From Theocolax elegans (lineage: Eukaryota; Arthropoda; Insecta; Hymenoptera; Cerocephalidae): a stretch of DNA of 64,000 nucleotides. Where the stretch lies: assembly GCA_026168455.1 (NCBI GenBank), contig CM047431.1:57742910-57806909 (forward strand), in the 5' to 3' direction. The notes under the pieces were generated by a model. It did no database searches. It was not told the origin of the DNA and saw only the letters and a program-made list of their open reading frames with translations. Position 1 is the stretch's first letter, and each line of letters opens with the position of its first letter. Below are positions 40,626 to 52,632 of the stretch, one piece after another. The translations under genes were made by a program, and so were the position numbers.

Positions 40626-43566
40626 AGAGAAAATCTTTGTAGCTCACAGTTTAAGTGAGAGGAAGGGATGCATTTATTCGAATCAGAAATTGCGTATTTT
40701 TAAAAAGTTAGACTAACCAGAATAAGATAGTATGACAATTTTTATGTTATAAACAACAGCGAGTATGCATAGACCCCGATTCTTCTACATATCGTTTCAT
40801 TGATCTTTCTTGCTTTGTTTTCTCGTTTTTTTCTTTTATCATAAACGAAAACCACCCAAATTTATGGTCAAAATTTTTTCATATCTTTGACAGCTTTAGA
40901 TAATTTATTTAGTTGTTAATTGCAAACAAAAAGAAATATAACAAACGAAAATTATACCAGCAGTCTACATATGCATACATATATAAATATGTATATCAAG
41001 ATTTTATAAAAAAAAAAAGTTACTCATTATAAGTTTTGTAAATTTATAAAAAATCATTGTCGCTATAATTTTGCCTTTATTCATTTAACATTGCTCATAG
41101 GATTGTTAAGAAAAACTTACTTTTCTTTGTATTTTTGATTTCTTAAAATTTAGATGATGAAATTATAGTTTTCGAAAATAACTAATCCAACAAGAAAGTC
41201 GAATTTGCCACATCTATTTTTAACAATCGAAAGTTTTTAAGTTGATAAAATAATCATTATATATTTCATAATTAACTTTTCTTAGACAAGTTTACCTTCC
41301 TGTATTTATATTTATGGCAATGTGAATAGTTATTTCAAACACTGTAGGAAGAAAAAATGCTTAGGATCACAACAGTCATGCTTCATTTGACCGCTGCGGG
41401 TAATAGTTTAAAGAATGTCATATAAAACAAAAAGACAAGGCGATGTAATATTTTAAAAACACGTAACTAGAAACATTAGAAAAATGATTAAAGTGAGATT
41501 AATATACGAGCAAAAGGTTAGCTCAGGTGTATCAGCATGTGTTTAGTTCTTATAGGTCACTTATTAATTGCATATATTAGACCAACAGTAAGTTATAGTA
41601 CATTTAAAATTGTATTCAAATTATTTCAATAAATTTAAATGTGATCAATTTTTTTAACACATTGTTAATTGATTTATTGAGTTCTTTACAGACAGATGAT
41701 AGTAATTTAACTTCTGACATCAAATGCGTTTTTTTTTAACCAAATAATTTAGTACTACGAAAAGTTAATTAATTAAAAGTAAAAAGGTAGCTTCTTTTAC
41801 TACAAAACTGTGTACGATTTTATCTGTAAGCATCCCAAGAGCATTGATGCAATCTTATATGTAATTTCAGTATTAAATAATTTGTACATATACTTCACGA
41901 TAAATAGAACAAAAAGACAGGAAATTATTCCAAAGCTTAGTTTGTTTTTATTTCATCTTTTCTTCAATTTTATATAATTAAGCCCATTAGAAAAAATCCT
42001 TATTTTTAAATATGAGGTAATAAAACGAAGACAGGCAGGTATAGCGGAGTAAAGGGACTCTAGCTAGCTTCCGAACAATAAGCAGGTAGGACAGTATTTT
42101 ATGAATTTTCTTCTTACAAGTAGGTAGATTAAGAACAACATGGAATTTCTTATTATTTATTTTCCGATTATCTAATGTGGTAGCTGTGTATAGCCATTGA
42201 TTTCCATTTGGTAATAAGCAAGCTCTTAACGATCAACCATATTTTACAATAAATTGATACCTATATGTAGTAGTAGTTTATCATCATTAATTTGCATTAA
42301 AAAAAAAAGAATTTAGTCATTTTTAGGTTGAATCTTTATTGGTCTCTTCACAGATTATTCAATAAAAAGTACAATTGCCATTTTAATTTTTTTTATAGAT
42401 ACACAATAGTAATCTTTGAATTAAAATTTTTTAATCATAAGAAAGACATTTAAATATTAATAACCCTAATAACCAAAATAGGATTATTGTTTAATTGCAT
42501 TCATCATCCTAAACTTGGGATTTATTAAAAATAATGAAAGCAATGTTAAGAAGCTTAGGAACACATTTTGCTAACGTCATAATATAACTACTAATTTAGA
42601 AAGAGCTGATTTTTATTTTAGACATTTTTGATTGCTTAAAGTATTACTAAATGTACTCGAGCAGTTGAAAATTAATTGAAAACTCGATAAGCATCTTCAT
42701 TTTTACCCCATTATCTTTGTATACAAGTATGTCCGTTAGAACATAACTTGCGCATATAAAATTAATTTTTTATACTAGGTCTCCTATACCTAGTAGATAT
42801 ATTTGTACAGATTTATCACCGTATAGATATTTATTTTGTAGATTGTTTAAAGTTTCTTTTTTTATTATTTTTTTTTTACATTAACTAACTGATGAACGAG
42901 AAATAAAAACACAAGAAACATTTTATTTTATCTCTATAATAATCTTTTGTATTTCGTTTCATTAATTTCTGGTTTACCATGCGGACTGAGATAGCCAGAC
43001 ATTCACGCTTGGCGACCTATACCTTTACTTGCGCAGTCCAATCGACCTCGGAGGTAAGTCAGCGTAAGTCATGTAAATTTATATATTTATTTTTTTACAT
43101 TCATTTACTTATATTTATTTTCTTTTTAATTTATAAAGATTTGTAAATTATTTTACTATTATTTTTTACACCCATGAAATTCTGTGATATATATATATTT
43201 AAATTTATTAAATATCGTACGTTTTTATAAAAGTAAAGGGCACTACTTATATACTTTTATATAAAAATTTTACGCAATAAACAATTATTTTTCAGAAAAT
43301 CAAATGTCTCGTGTTATTACACCTTATTATCTCCTATATCCTATTATCCCAATAATATAATAACAATAAGTAAGAAATAACGATTATAATTTAATTAGAA
43401 TACTTAATTATAAAATTCACGAATGGCTGAAATGTAAGTTTTAAAAGTTTATTCCAAAACATTGGGCATCAATTTGGAAGGTTTTGTTTTGATGTCATTG
43501 TCAAGTAACAATTTTAATACTCTGAACATAGTTACAAAAAAGACACCGATTATCGTAAACCTAACC

Positions 43567-43597
43567 TATAAAAATAGCAGTCCAGTTCAGTTCAGTG
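43567..43597 (+). promoter_or_regulatory. PSMD6 core promoter: TATA box and initiators
   Basis: TATAAAAA at 43567-43574 is followed by TCAGTT (43587-43592) and TCAGTG (43592-43597). The A of TCAGTG lies 27 bases after the first TATA base, which is canonical spacing. Start of transcription near 43594 gives a 5' UTR of about 143 bases. Confidence 0.65.
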
Positions 43598-43736
43598 TGT
43601 GTGTACTGTGTAGTCGTCGTGTCGTGGCGTGAATCGTGTGACGCTCTCCAGTATCGAATTTTCTTTTGTTTAGTAGAGATTTAAAAAGGAAAAAACATTC
43701 GTTTATAATTCGGTAGATAAACACGTTAATAAAATC

Positions 43737-45524
43737 ATGCCTCTAGAAAATTTGGAAGAAGAAGGTCTCGAGAAAAATCCAAATCTCGAGTTAGCTCAAA
43801 CGAAATTTCTTCTAAGCTTACCAGAGCACAAAAATGACGCGACTCTCAAGAATAAACTCCTTGATGCCATTAAAGCCGAAAGTGAGATTGCACTTTTTTA
43901 AATTTATATTATTTTTTTTAAATAACGATATTAGTTATTTATCAATTTTACTTATTTTATACGTTCATATTTTAATATTTTTTCAATGAGAAAGTTGTGT
44001 TTACATATATTTTTATTGAACTATGTAGAAAACTTTTACCTAACCTATTTATACTGTTATTTAAGATTTATTTTTAACTGCTTGGGCAGATTTTTTAATA
44101 AATATTTGACAAATGGAAAAAGGTTATAATATTTAACAGTTGAATGCGTAAAATCATATTAAGTGATTGAAATTAGAATGTAATTTCATTAAGACAGTAT
44201 TTAAGATGTACCCATTTTAGATAATTAATTTTTTTTAAAAAGCGATTCCTTATATTTATTAGATATGGCACCATTTTACGAAGAAGTTTGTCGAGACCTT
44301 GACTGGCAAGTCGATGAAGTATTTCTAACTCAAATGAAAGATAAAAACAAAGAGCAACTAAAACAGTTTGACGATACTATAGAAGATGCCGAAAAGAATT
44401 TAGGAGAGATGGAAGTTAGAGAAGCAAACTTAAAGAAATCTGAACATCTTTGTAGAATTGGTGACAAGGAAGGAGCATTAGCAGCTTTTAAAAAGACTTA
44501 CGATAAAACAGTGTCTCTTGGTCATAGATTAGACATTGTTTTTCATAATATAAGAATTGGTCTCTTTTATTTAGATCATGATCTTATAACTAAAAATATT
44601 GAAAAAGCTGAAGCGTCAGTAAAATATTTAAATACATCTTTGATTGCATCATTTAAGTACCATTAAATTGATTTATATTGTTTTATTGCAGACTTATAGA
44701 AGAAGGTGGAGATTGGGACAGGAGAAATCGTTTAAAAGTTTATCAGGGTACTTATTGCATAGCTGTTCGCGATTTCAAAGAGGCTGCTAATTTCTTTCTT
44801 GATACTATAAGCACATTCACAAGTTACGAACTTATGGATTACAATACTTTTGTTCGATACACAGTTTATTTAAGTATGATAAGCTTACCTCGTAATGAAT
44901 TGAGAGATAAAATTATAAAAGGTTCCGAAATATTGGAAACATTACACAGCAATCCAGATTGTAAAGAATATTTATTTTCTTTATATAACTGCCATTACGC
45001 GGACTTCTTTAAGAACCTTGGTAAAAAATGATAGATTATTGAAAATTATGTTTTAAAAATATAAAAAATAAAATAATGTAGTAAAAACGATTGTTTCTTC
45101 TTTTTTCAGCACACGTTGAAGGATTACTGCGTAGAGATTTCCTAATTTTTCCACATTACCGTTATTATGTTAGAGAAATGAGAATTCTTGCTTACACGCA
45201 ACTTCTTGAGTCTTACAGATCTCTTACGCTTCAGTACATGGCAGAAGCTTTTGGAGTAACGGTTGAATACATTGACCAGTAAGTTTCTTTTGTTAATTAT
45301 ACAACTTATGTTCTTAAAAACATCTAAAAAATAAATGTTTACTTTGCAGAGAATTATCACGATATATCGCAGCAGGTCGTTTACATTGTAAGGTCGATCG
45401 TGTGGGCGAAGTAGTCGAAACTAACAGACCTGATAGTAAAAATTGGCAATATCAAGCTATGGTTAAACAAGGTGATCTACTCCTGAACCGAGTACAAAAA
45501 TTATCACGTGTGATTAACATTTAA
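43737..45524 (+). CDS. Rpn7: 26S proteasome regulatory lid subunit PSMD6/Rpn7
   Basis: Non-ATPase lid subunit that helps assemble and position the 19S particle. Five exons are 43737-43881, 44263-44614, 44692-45020, 45110-45278 and 45350-45524, totalling 1170 bases or 389 residues, the same length as the human protein. The start [15 protein letters not shown] matches the family N-terminus. Landmarks in order are [59 protein letters not shown], then in the PCI domain [28 protein letters not shown] and the end [15 protein letters not shown]. Exon 2 must end at 44614 with donor GTCAGT. The nearby GTAAAA at 44619 would put the next exon out of frame. The A in the split codon gives KAEALIEEGG. Confidence 0.97.
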
Positions 45525-47974
45525 ATAATGAAAAAGTTTTTGTAAGATATATATATATAAAAAAGAAAAAAAGAAAACGTGATTTCATGTAAAACAATGT
45601 TGAACATTATTTTATATCTTAAGCGAATCGCTTGATAAAAGGGGCAACAATTCCGATTAATTTATTGTAAAACAAGCGTCGTTTTCATAAAAATCAGCAC
45701 TACTGTTAATACTACTTATCATTTTGATAGAAAATATATTAAATTTTATCCGAAAAAAAAGGTATTACTTATCATTGTTATAATTTATTTATTTATTAAA
45801 TTCATTGGTTTTCCCGATTACACTTTTAAATTACGAAATTAATAACATAAGTGTGCGCATTTTTAAGGGGCACACTTATCCCAAAATAGTAAATCTTTAA
45901 CAATTTTTTTTAAAAAGGGAGATTGATATATTAAACCAATTGATATCAGTATTAACGAGATATGAATCTCAAAAAACAGAAAGATTATTTATTTTTTATT
46001 AAACAAGGAATTCAATTTATCGAAAAAAATATTCCTTTGAAGATAATCTGAATTTCTTTAAATGTTTTTATCGATAAATCAGCAAGATTTTTGTGCAAAA
46101 GAAAATCGTTGTTTTATAGCTATACATTACCGAAAAAAATGGTTATTTACATACAATTAATTATTTCGTAAAAATCTTTCAATCACAATATTCTATTTGT
46201 TTAGAACAGTATCTGTTATCCTTTTTTTTCAGATTTTTCGTATACATTTAGGTATCAAAATTTTTGAGTTTTTCTTAATAAGTCCAGCATGCAATTTGGG
46301 TGTCACATCATATTTCAGTTAAATAATAAGATTAATCTGAAACTGACCTATTCCTAAATATTTTAATTAAGAAGGAAATGAAACATTTTTTAAATAAGTA
46401 AATTTTACAAGGTGGTACTCATACACTTTAATAAATGGAACATTTAACAATTAAACATATAAAAAATAAAAAGAAACTTCTATAAGTTAATAAAGAAAGA
46501 TTATTTTGTTTTGCATTTTAATTAAAAATAAATTTATTTTTTAACCATTTGCAAAAAAATTCCCATTTATAAATTAAAATATAAAATTGTTTATTCAAAC
46601 GATCGACAATGTATAATACAAGTACCTGCACATTTTTGGTGGGTGGGGGTAGGGGGGGGGGGTCGACCGATACAACATGAAAGAAAGAGAGAGAGAGAGA
46701 GAGAGAGAGGTTGCGTGTAATAGGCGAGCGAGCGAGCCGAGCGATTGTATTAAGGTAGGGCCAGCCAGCAGCACCAGCAGGAGGCGTATGTGCGTGTGTA
46801 ACAGACAAAAAATACACTCGCGGAATAAGTATATATAAATCAGCAAAGGTTCTATCAAACAAATTGTACTCAAAGTGAACAGATCACGGATAAACGACAC
46901 GCTTCTTAATTTGCAATTATTCTTGTATATACGCAATATAAACTTATGCATATATACTTATATACATATATACACACAAACACATATATATATATATATA
47001 TATATAACTCGTGGAGTATAAAAGAGAACGAAAAAAAAGTTACACTCTCGCATACCTAACCTCGAAGAAGGAAGAAAAAGAGGAAAATATATATATATAC
47101 ATACATATTCATCTTGGCTGCAGAGGGTACAAGAAAAAAGGAAATCGAAAGTTATCGTATTCATCGATGTTAGTAGCGAAGCCACTTTCGATAACCATCC
47201 CGTTGAACGATACTTATTTGAGTGAGTATTAGAAAAAAAGAAAAAAAAACTAGTTGTTAATTATGTACATCTATGCATATATGTATATATATATACAGTA
47301 TTGTAACAATCAACGAATATAAATACGTGTACCTATAATACGCATACTTCATAAAGTTATAAAGGGGAGTATACGTGGCTGCAGTATATATTTTTTTGTA
47401 TTATTTGTTCTTTTCCGGAAGGTGTATAATAATAAACACCACACCCTATATAGAAACGTTCTTCGAACGTCATACTTATCTCAATCCCCTCGATCGCATA
47501 TATTAAATTTGTATAGAAAGAAAAAGGTATAAGGTAAAACGAACGAATAATATACACATCTTTTTCTTCCTGTATACGCGGGTTACTCTCTGTCTCTCCC
47601 TCTCTCTCGTGCGCGCGAATAAACTATATCTATCTATGCGCCTCTCAGGCTGGCCTTGCCCTTTCATTCGCTAATGGAGAAAAATATTTTTCATTTTGGA
47701 AGAGGAGGTATATCGTATATAGTCCAACCAGGTACCAGATAGCTCGGAAACTCGAGATCTTATTATTAATAACCATTTACTCGTCGTATATATACGTATA
47801 TATAAATATATATATACACATATAGATATATACTTTATATCGAGAGGGTAATACATTTTAATTTGTTAAATTTATGTGTTACACGTAAATGTAGAGAGAA
47901 CATTAGGATAAATACGAGGTGTGCAATATATCGTTGGAGCGGAGTCGAGAAGGCGCGCACATTATTATGCATTG
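45525..47974. other. Intergenic region between PSMD6 and the DCUN1D gene
   Basis: No coding exon is supported. It contains a diverged TTAA-type repeat (45863-46320) and a G run with a GA microsatellite (46650-46709). CT/GAGA-rich DNA at about 47570-47650 probably belongs to the upstream DCUN1D promoter. TA-rich microsatellites lie near 46985-47006 and 47780-47830. Confidence 0.45.
45863..46320. mobile_element. Diverged TTAA-type repeat related to the 5.2 kb element arms
   Basis: It begins TTAAGGGGCACACTT. It is clearly similar over about 400 bp to 60717-61110, sharing TTTTTATTAAA.AAG.A..TTCAATT, TTCCTTTGAAGATA, AGCAAGATTTTT-like and AAATTTTTGRG blocks. It is more diverged than the arm copies. 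No coding frame is present. Confidence 0.75.
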
Positions 47975-50900
47975 ATGAACCTAACCTCGATCCTAACCAA
48001 CATCAACGAGAGGGATCAACCGAGTCGTTACGTTGAGACGGGATATATTACCGATCGACTTAGTTCTTTCAATTTATCCAGTAACGTTCGTCACACCGAA
48101 TCCTTGGTACGTATATTTTATTCGCTTATTCGCCCCTTCGCGCGTCTCCACGGTACTTTAATTCAATTATGCGTTGAAATGGCTAATTACTTGGGTACAC
48201 CTTGTCCCCATTATTTCGCACTTTTTAACTTACTTTTCACCATCGATACTCTCCATTATTACACCTGTCTACATATATTTACTTATTCAGTGCTTATACA
48301 TTCTTCATATTTTATTTCATATCTGATCAATATTGTATCAATTATACAACTAAACAAAGGGTTAACATTCCTTTTCTAAATTATCCCTTTCTGTATTTCT
48401 TCATTTTCCTCAATAATTTTTCACATTCATTTTATCTCAACAACTTCATGAAATTTAATAAACAAATTACTTTGTAAATTTCTAAAGTTGATTCATTCTT
48501 ATTTTTCTTTTTTTTTTTTTTTTTTTTTTTGGTTTAACATTTCTGCACGTTGCACATTATTCTTGTTGCTTAGAAACAATGTTTGGGTGTTATTACTTAT
48601 TAAACACATTAAAAAAAGTTTTTCAAAATTTTTAGTGCAGCACTCAGCGTTATCCGTCTGGTAATCGCAAAAATTAAATATAATTATTATAAACAATGCA
48701 TCAAGATGGATTAATACAAAAATATTGAAAAATAATGGAAGTGTTAAAATTTTTGATGCAACACCTTCCAATCCTCTTTTTGGTTAAGGTTAAAAATTAT
48801 TTTTTACATACCTTGGTTATAACAAAGAAAATCTATTATTTTTATTTACATTATATATTCAGACATGTGCTGCGCTTGTGTATCAACACTTTTATAAATT
48901 TTATTTGTATTAGAATAATAATTATTGATATAAACCTCACTAAAAATATAGACAACTAGGTGTGTCTATTGTTCTATTGTGGGATATTAAAATTTTGTTT
49001 TAGTAGAGTATAAAATAGTAATACATATCATTTTAACTCAATAAAAGAAAGATCATAAGTAACATATTCAATTTACATATAATTGTAATAATCAATTTAG
49101 ATATACTTATTATCAACCTTCAATTTAGGTTATATAATTAAAGTATAGAAAAGAGCAAGATATAGTTAAAATACTTTTGTAGATATTAAGTTTTTAAGGA
49201 TATGGATGTAGTTTGATTGAGATATAATTATTTAATTATAGGCAGCCTGGCAAGAAGATTCTGTAAGAGAAGCGGCTCAGGAGGGTTCAGGAAGACAGTT
49301 TGATAACGATACGCCTAGATATTCTGGTGAAGGCACTCAAGAACAAAGCGCGTCCGAAGAAACATTAGGCCTAGGAGAAAGAGGGATGCCTCGTACTAAA
49401 CGGAGAGCACCCTCAAGTACAAATAATCACTCAACTTCCGAAATGCCTCCAAGTGCCCCAGAAGATATGCCAAGACATCCTTCCAAGCGTCTGAGACACA
49501 CATCTGGGTTAGTATATTTTCTAATAAATCGCATTTGCTAACATTTCAAAAACATAGATCAAGAAAAAATTAAAGTAACTAGTGAGTTATTTCTAAAAAT
49601 CAATTTTTATTATTTTGATGGTAAAAAATTCCTATTATAGCTACTGTACGCGCGTGTGTACCAGTTGCGTAAACAAATAAAAATACTTATAAGTGTTTGT
49701 CTTTAAAGTTTTATCAATAACGAAGATCGGAACGAGCGCATTGGTGGTCAACTCGCAGTTCCGTCAATTGCGAGACTGCGATTATTTTCTAACAACGATA
49801 TAAGTACATATACGTAGAATAACTTTTCGCAATCCGATCGATCCTAATTTGTGCGTAATTAACTTGGTTTGTCAAATAGTAAACCTCAAAATTCGATGAA
49901 CCGAATATCGGTGGTTATTCATATTTCTCTCTTTTTTTTCTTTTGCACTGAATATCAACGTATCGGCAAGTGACTTTCTATTTAATTTAATATTACAATC
50001 TAACAATATTTTTTGGATTATTACGTTTCGATAAGTTATGCAACGTGGTTTAAACTTGAAAGAAACATTGAATTATAAGAATATTTAAGATAAAAATGAA
50101 ACCAGCAGTCAATTATGTCAATCAATAATTTTTAACAATTCTATTTTCAACATTGTTTCGCGTAGATATAGTTTCGAATTATTATTCTTACTGAGTACAG
50201 TTTTATGTAAGGCTAATCACCTTGAACGAAATTGTAAGTTTTGTTACGTTCCGTTACACGGGTTTTTATTCGAATTATTAAATGACAGATTAATAAGGAA
50301 AAGTAATAATGTTAATTTAATATTTAATTTAACTTTATTTTTAACATTTTTAAACGCAATTGAACTATCGCGTATGGTATACCTTATTAAGAAATATAAG
50401 GTTAAAATCCATTTGTAAAATGATAGTTGTACCTTAATAAACTTGATGATATGTAATAAGAGAAAAAATTAAAAAAAGATAAGCGTAGACAGTTGAACGC
50501 GAACGTGAACGCGATCTCGAGGAAGTCTCGAAGAAACATCCGAAAAGGGGAGGTCAGCCGCGACGGGTTATTTTTAAACTCTCGCGAGAGAGACGTACCA
50601 CACTCAGTTCTCAGTTTTGTCTCCTTGGTGGAGGTGGTGAAACTCTCACTGGTGCATGGAAGAGGATAGGTCCGTACACCCCAATCATTTTATTTTTATA
50701 TATAACCAATTTTTTTTATTGTAAAAGTTTATATATGTTCTTCAAAATAGGGGAAAATCGTAAAGAAAAATACTCAACCAAGTATGCACACGTATGATTA
50801 TTGTTACAGCGCAAGACGACACGGTAAATCCGAAGATGGATCGAACGGTCAGAGTTTCTCGCAGAAACGGTGCGTCAGCTGGTTTCGCGAGTATACAACG

Positions 50901-52632
50901 GCTGACGAACCCGACACACTTGGGCCAGACGGTATGGAGAAATTTTGCGAGGATATCGGTGTTGAGCCAGAAAATGTCGTGATGCTCGTTCTTGCTTATA
51001 AGATGAATGCTAGGCAAATGGGATTCTTCACCATGACAGAATGGCTCAAAGGTCTTACGGATTTACAATGTGACTCGATATCGAAACTCCAGCACAAGAT
51101 GGATCACCTCAGGAATCTCTTAAATGAACAACATACTTTCAAGGGCATCTACAGATACGCCTACGATTTTGCTAGGGTATATTATCACTTCTCAAGGAGA
51201 GAATTCAAACTCCAAGAAACGATTTTGCTTGAAACTGTGAAATATCATTCAGGTTTTGCCTCATAGGGATAGGGACAAAGGTATCCACAATACCTTAGAG
51301 TCTAATATAAATAGAAATAACTTATGTTATTAACACCTTTCAATCCCCAATCAAAAACGAAAAGAAACCTCAAATCAAGAGCTTTGGTACTAACTTTGAT
51401 TAGCTCAAATTGTTCAATATTTCAAAAGTTGAGTTTTAGAAATGTAAAAACAAAATATGATAGAAAATCAATTGAAACGTTTGTTTTATATTATTATAAT
51501 TTTTTTAAAATAAATATATCGAACTGTAAAAACTACTAAAACAAACCAATGTTGAAAAAATAGATTTTTATGTCAGGTTTTGTTCCGTTTTTAAGAATGG
51601 TTCTAGGTCGAATAGAACTGTTGTAGTTATTTCCATTGACGTTACGTCCACTGTTCTCTAGATTTGTCAGAAGAGGTCGTATAACTTAATCCCTAAAACC
51701 CACGAGACAAAACCATGAAACATGAATCTCTTTATTTGGACCAAATAATCATATTCCACGGTTTCAAACAAATTCGTTTCCGAAATGTTGAGTCCTCTTC
51801 TTATCAGTTTAAATCATAGTTTCTTTTTTTCATATTATGTATATGGTTAGCACTCTAAAGATGGGGATCACTAAATAAAAATATATAATGTTACATGAAT
51901 TTTTTTGGGCATAAAAACTTTGGCAACTCTCTTAAAAATGATGCTAGATATAATTTAAACAAAGCCAATCAAAACTTTTTTAGAAAAAGCTTCAATTTTT
52001 ATTGTATGAAATTTTATCCTTGTTAGGTACAGACATTTTAAAGTAACCTTAATATAATTTTCTTAATTTAATCTATTTATTTTAACTTTTTGTTTATTAA
52101 GTGAATTAAAAATTCGTAAAGATATAATTTCCAAGCTGGGTTGTTTTTTTATTTTAATGCATATTGATTATATACCAAGTGTGAGTGAAAGTTTAACTCT
52201 TGATGAACAATGTCGCTAATTGTAGGTATTTAATTTTATAATTGCATTTTTACTTGTTGTCTAATAGGATAAAGATCAACGCAGCATGGATATGGAAACA
52301 GCGCGAGTAATGCTGCAGTTACTTTTAGGCAAACACTGGCCGCTTTTCTCTCAGTTCGCCAAATTCTTGGATCAGTCCAAGTACAAAGTTATCAACAAGG
52401 ATCAGTGGTTCAACATTCTGGAATTCTCAAGGACAATTAGTGACGATCTTTCGAATTACGACCTTGATGGAGCATGTAAGCTTGAATTACATCTATATTA
52501 AACGTGTATCGCACATAAAATTTTAAATAATTTTTTAATTCAGGGCCGGTGATGCTCGATGAATTCGTCGAATGGCTCAAGGCTCAACAGCAGGGAGACG
52601 CCGGACTTCGAATGGACACGAGAATCAGCTGA
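47975..52632 (+). CDS. DCUN1D: DCN1-like protein (DCUN1D4/5 type), cullin neddylation factor
   Basis: Potentiates NEDD8 transfer from UBC12/UBE2F to cullins; the 4/5 branch is mainly nuclear. Long-form exons are 47975-48106, 49242-49507, 50810-51176, 52268-52475 and 52544-52632, totalling 1062 bases or 353 residues. Residues 1-92 are Ser/Gln-rich and not recognised. At about residue 93 the vertebrate-like start MPRTKRRAP appears (ATG 49386), followed by a second basic cluster (PSKRLRH), both nuclear-signal-like. The PONY domain covers about 148-345 with [94 protein letters not shown] and LDEFVEW. The long start is uncertain. The ATG at 49386 may be used, with the 47975 exon as 5' UTR, and a phase-compatible internal first exon at 50656 would give 225 residues. 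Confidence 0.92.
48515..48532. repeat. Poly-T run
   Basis: About 22 T residues with one earlier interruption, in the first long DCUN1D intron. It could be the A-tail of a retroposed insertion on the minus strand, but no body was recognised. Confidence 0.7.
50579..50669 (+). promoter_or_regulatory. Internal DCUN1D promoter and alternative first exon
   Basis: The 12-bp palindrome CTCTCGCGAGAG (50579-50590) contains TCTCGCGAGA, a known metazoan promoter palindrome. Two initiators, TCAGTT at 50604-50609 and 50611-50616, follow within 25 bases. An ATG at 50656 encodes MEED plus two bases before a GTCCGT donor. That phase matches the exon at 50810, so the spliced start would be MEEDSARRHGK. The donor is weak. 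Confidence 0.55.

Larger units (their letters stand above)
39118..43560. other. Long non-coding tract downstream of hnRNP A
   Basis: About 4.4 kb lacks a supported coding exon. It may be hnRNP 3' UTR in part. It contains a long hairpin (39187-39282), two CAGG-rich clusters (40464-40625 and 42030-42095), and a GC-richer island with a consensus splice donor at about 42975-43060. Otherwise it is AT-rich with no recognisable element. Confidence 0.4.

Noticed and set aside
42975..43060. tRNA or U1 snRNA for the GC-rich island
   Set aside because: No cloverleaf or A/B box arrangement fits, and the order of motifs does not match U1 beyond a short CTTACCT-like string.
44615..44666. Extension of PSMD6 exon 2 to the GTAAAA donor at 44619
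   Set aside because: The phase does not match exon 3. The GTCAGT donor after 44614 restores the family sequence.
48499..48771. 90-residue minus-strand frame in the DCUN1D intron
   Set aside because: It starts in AT-rich intron and ends in a poly-lysine run from the poly-T tract.
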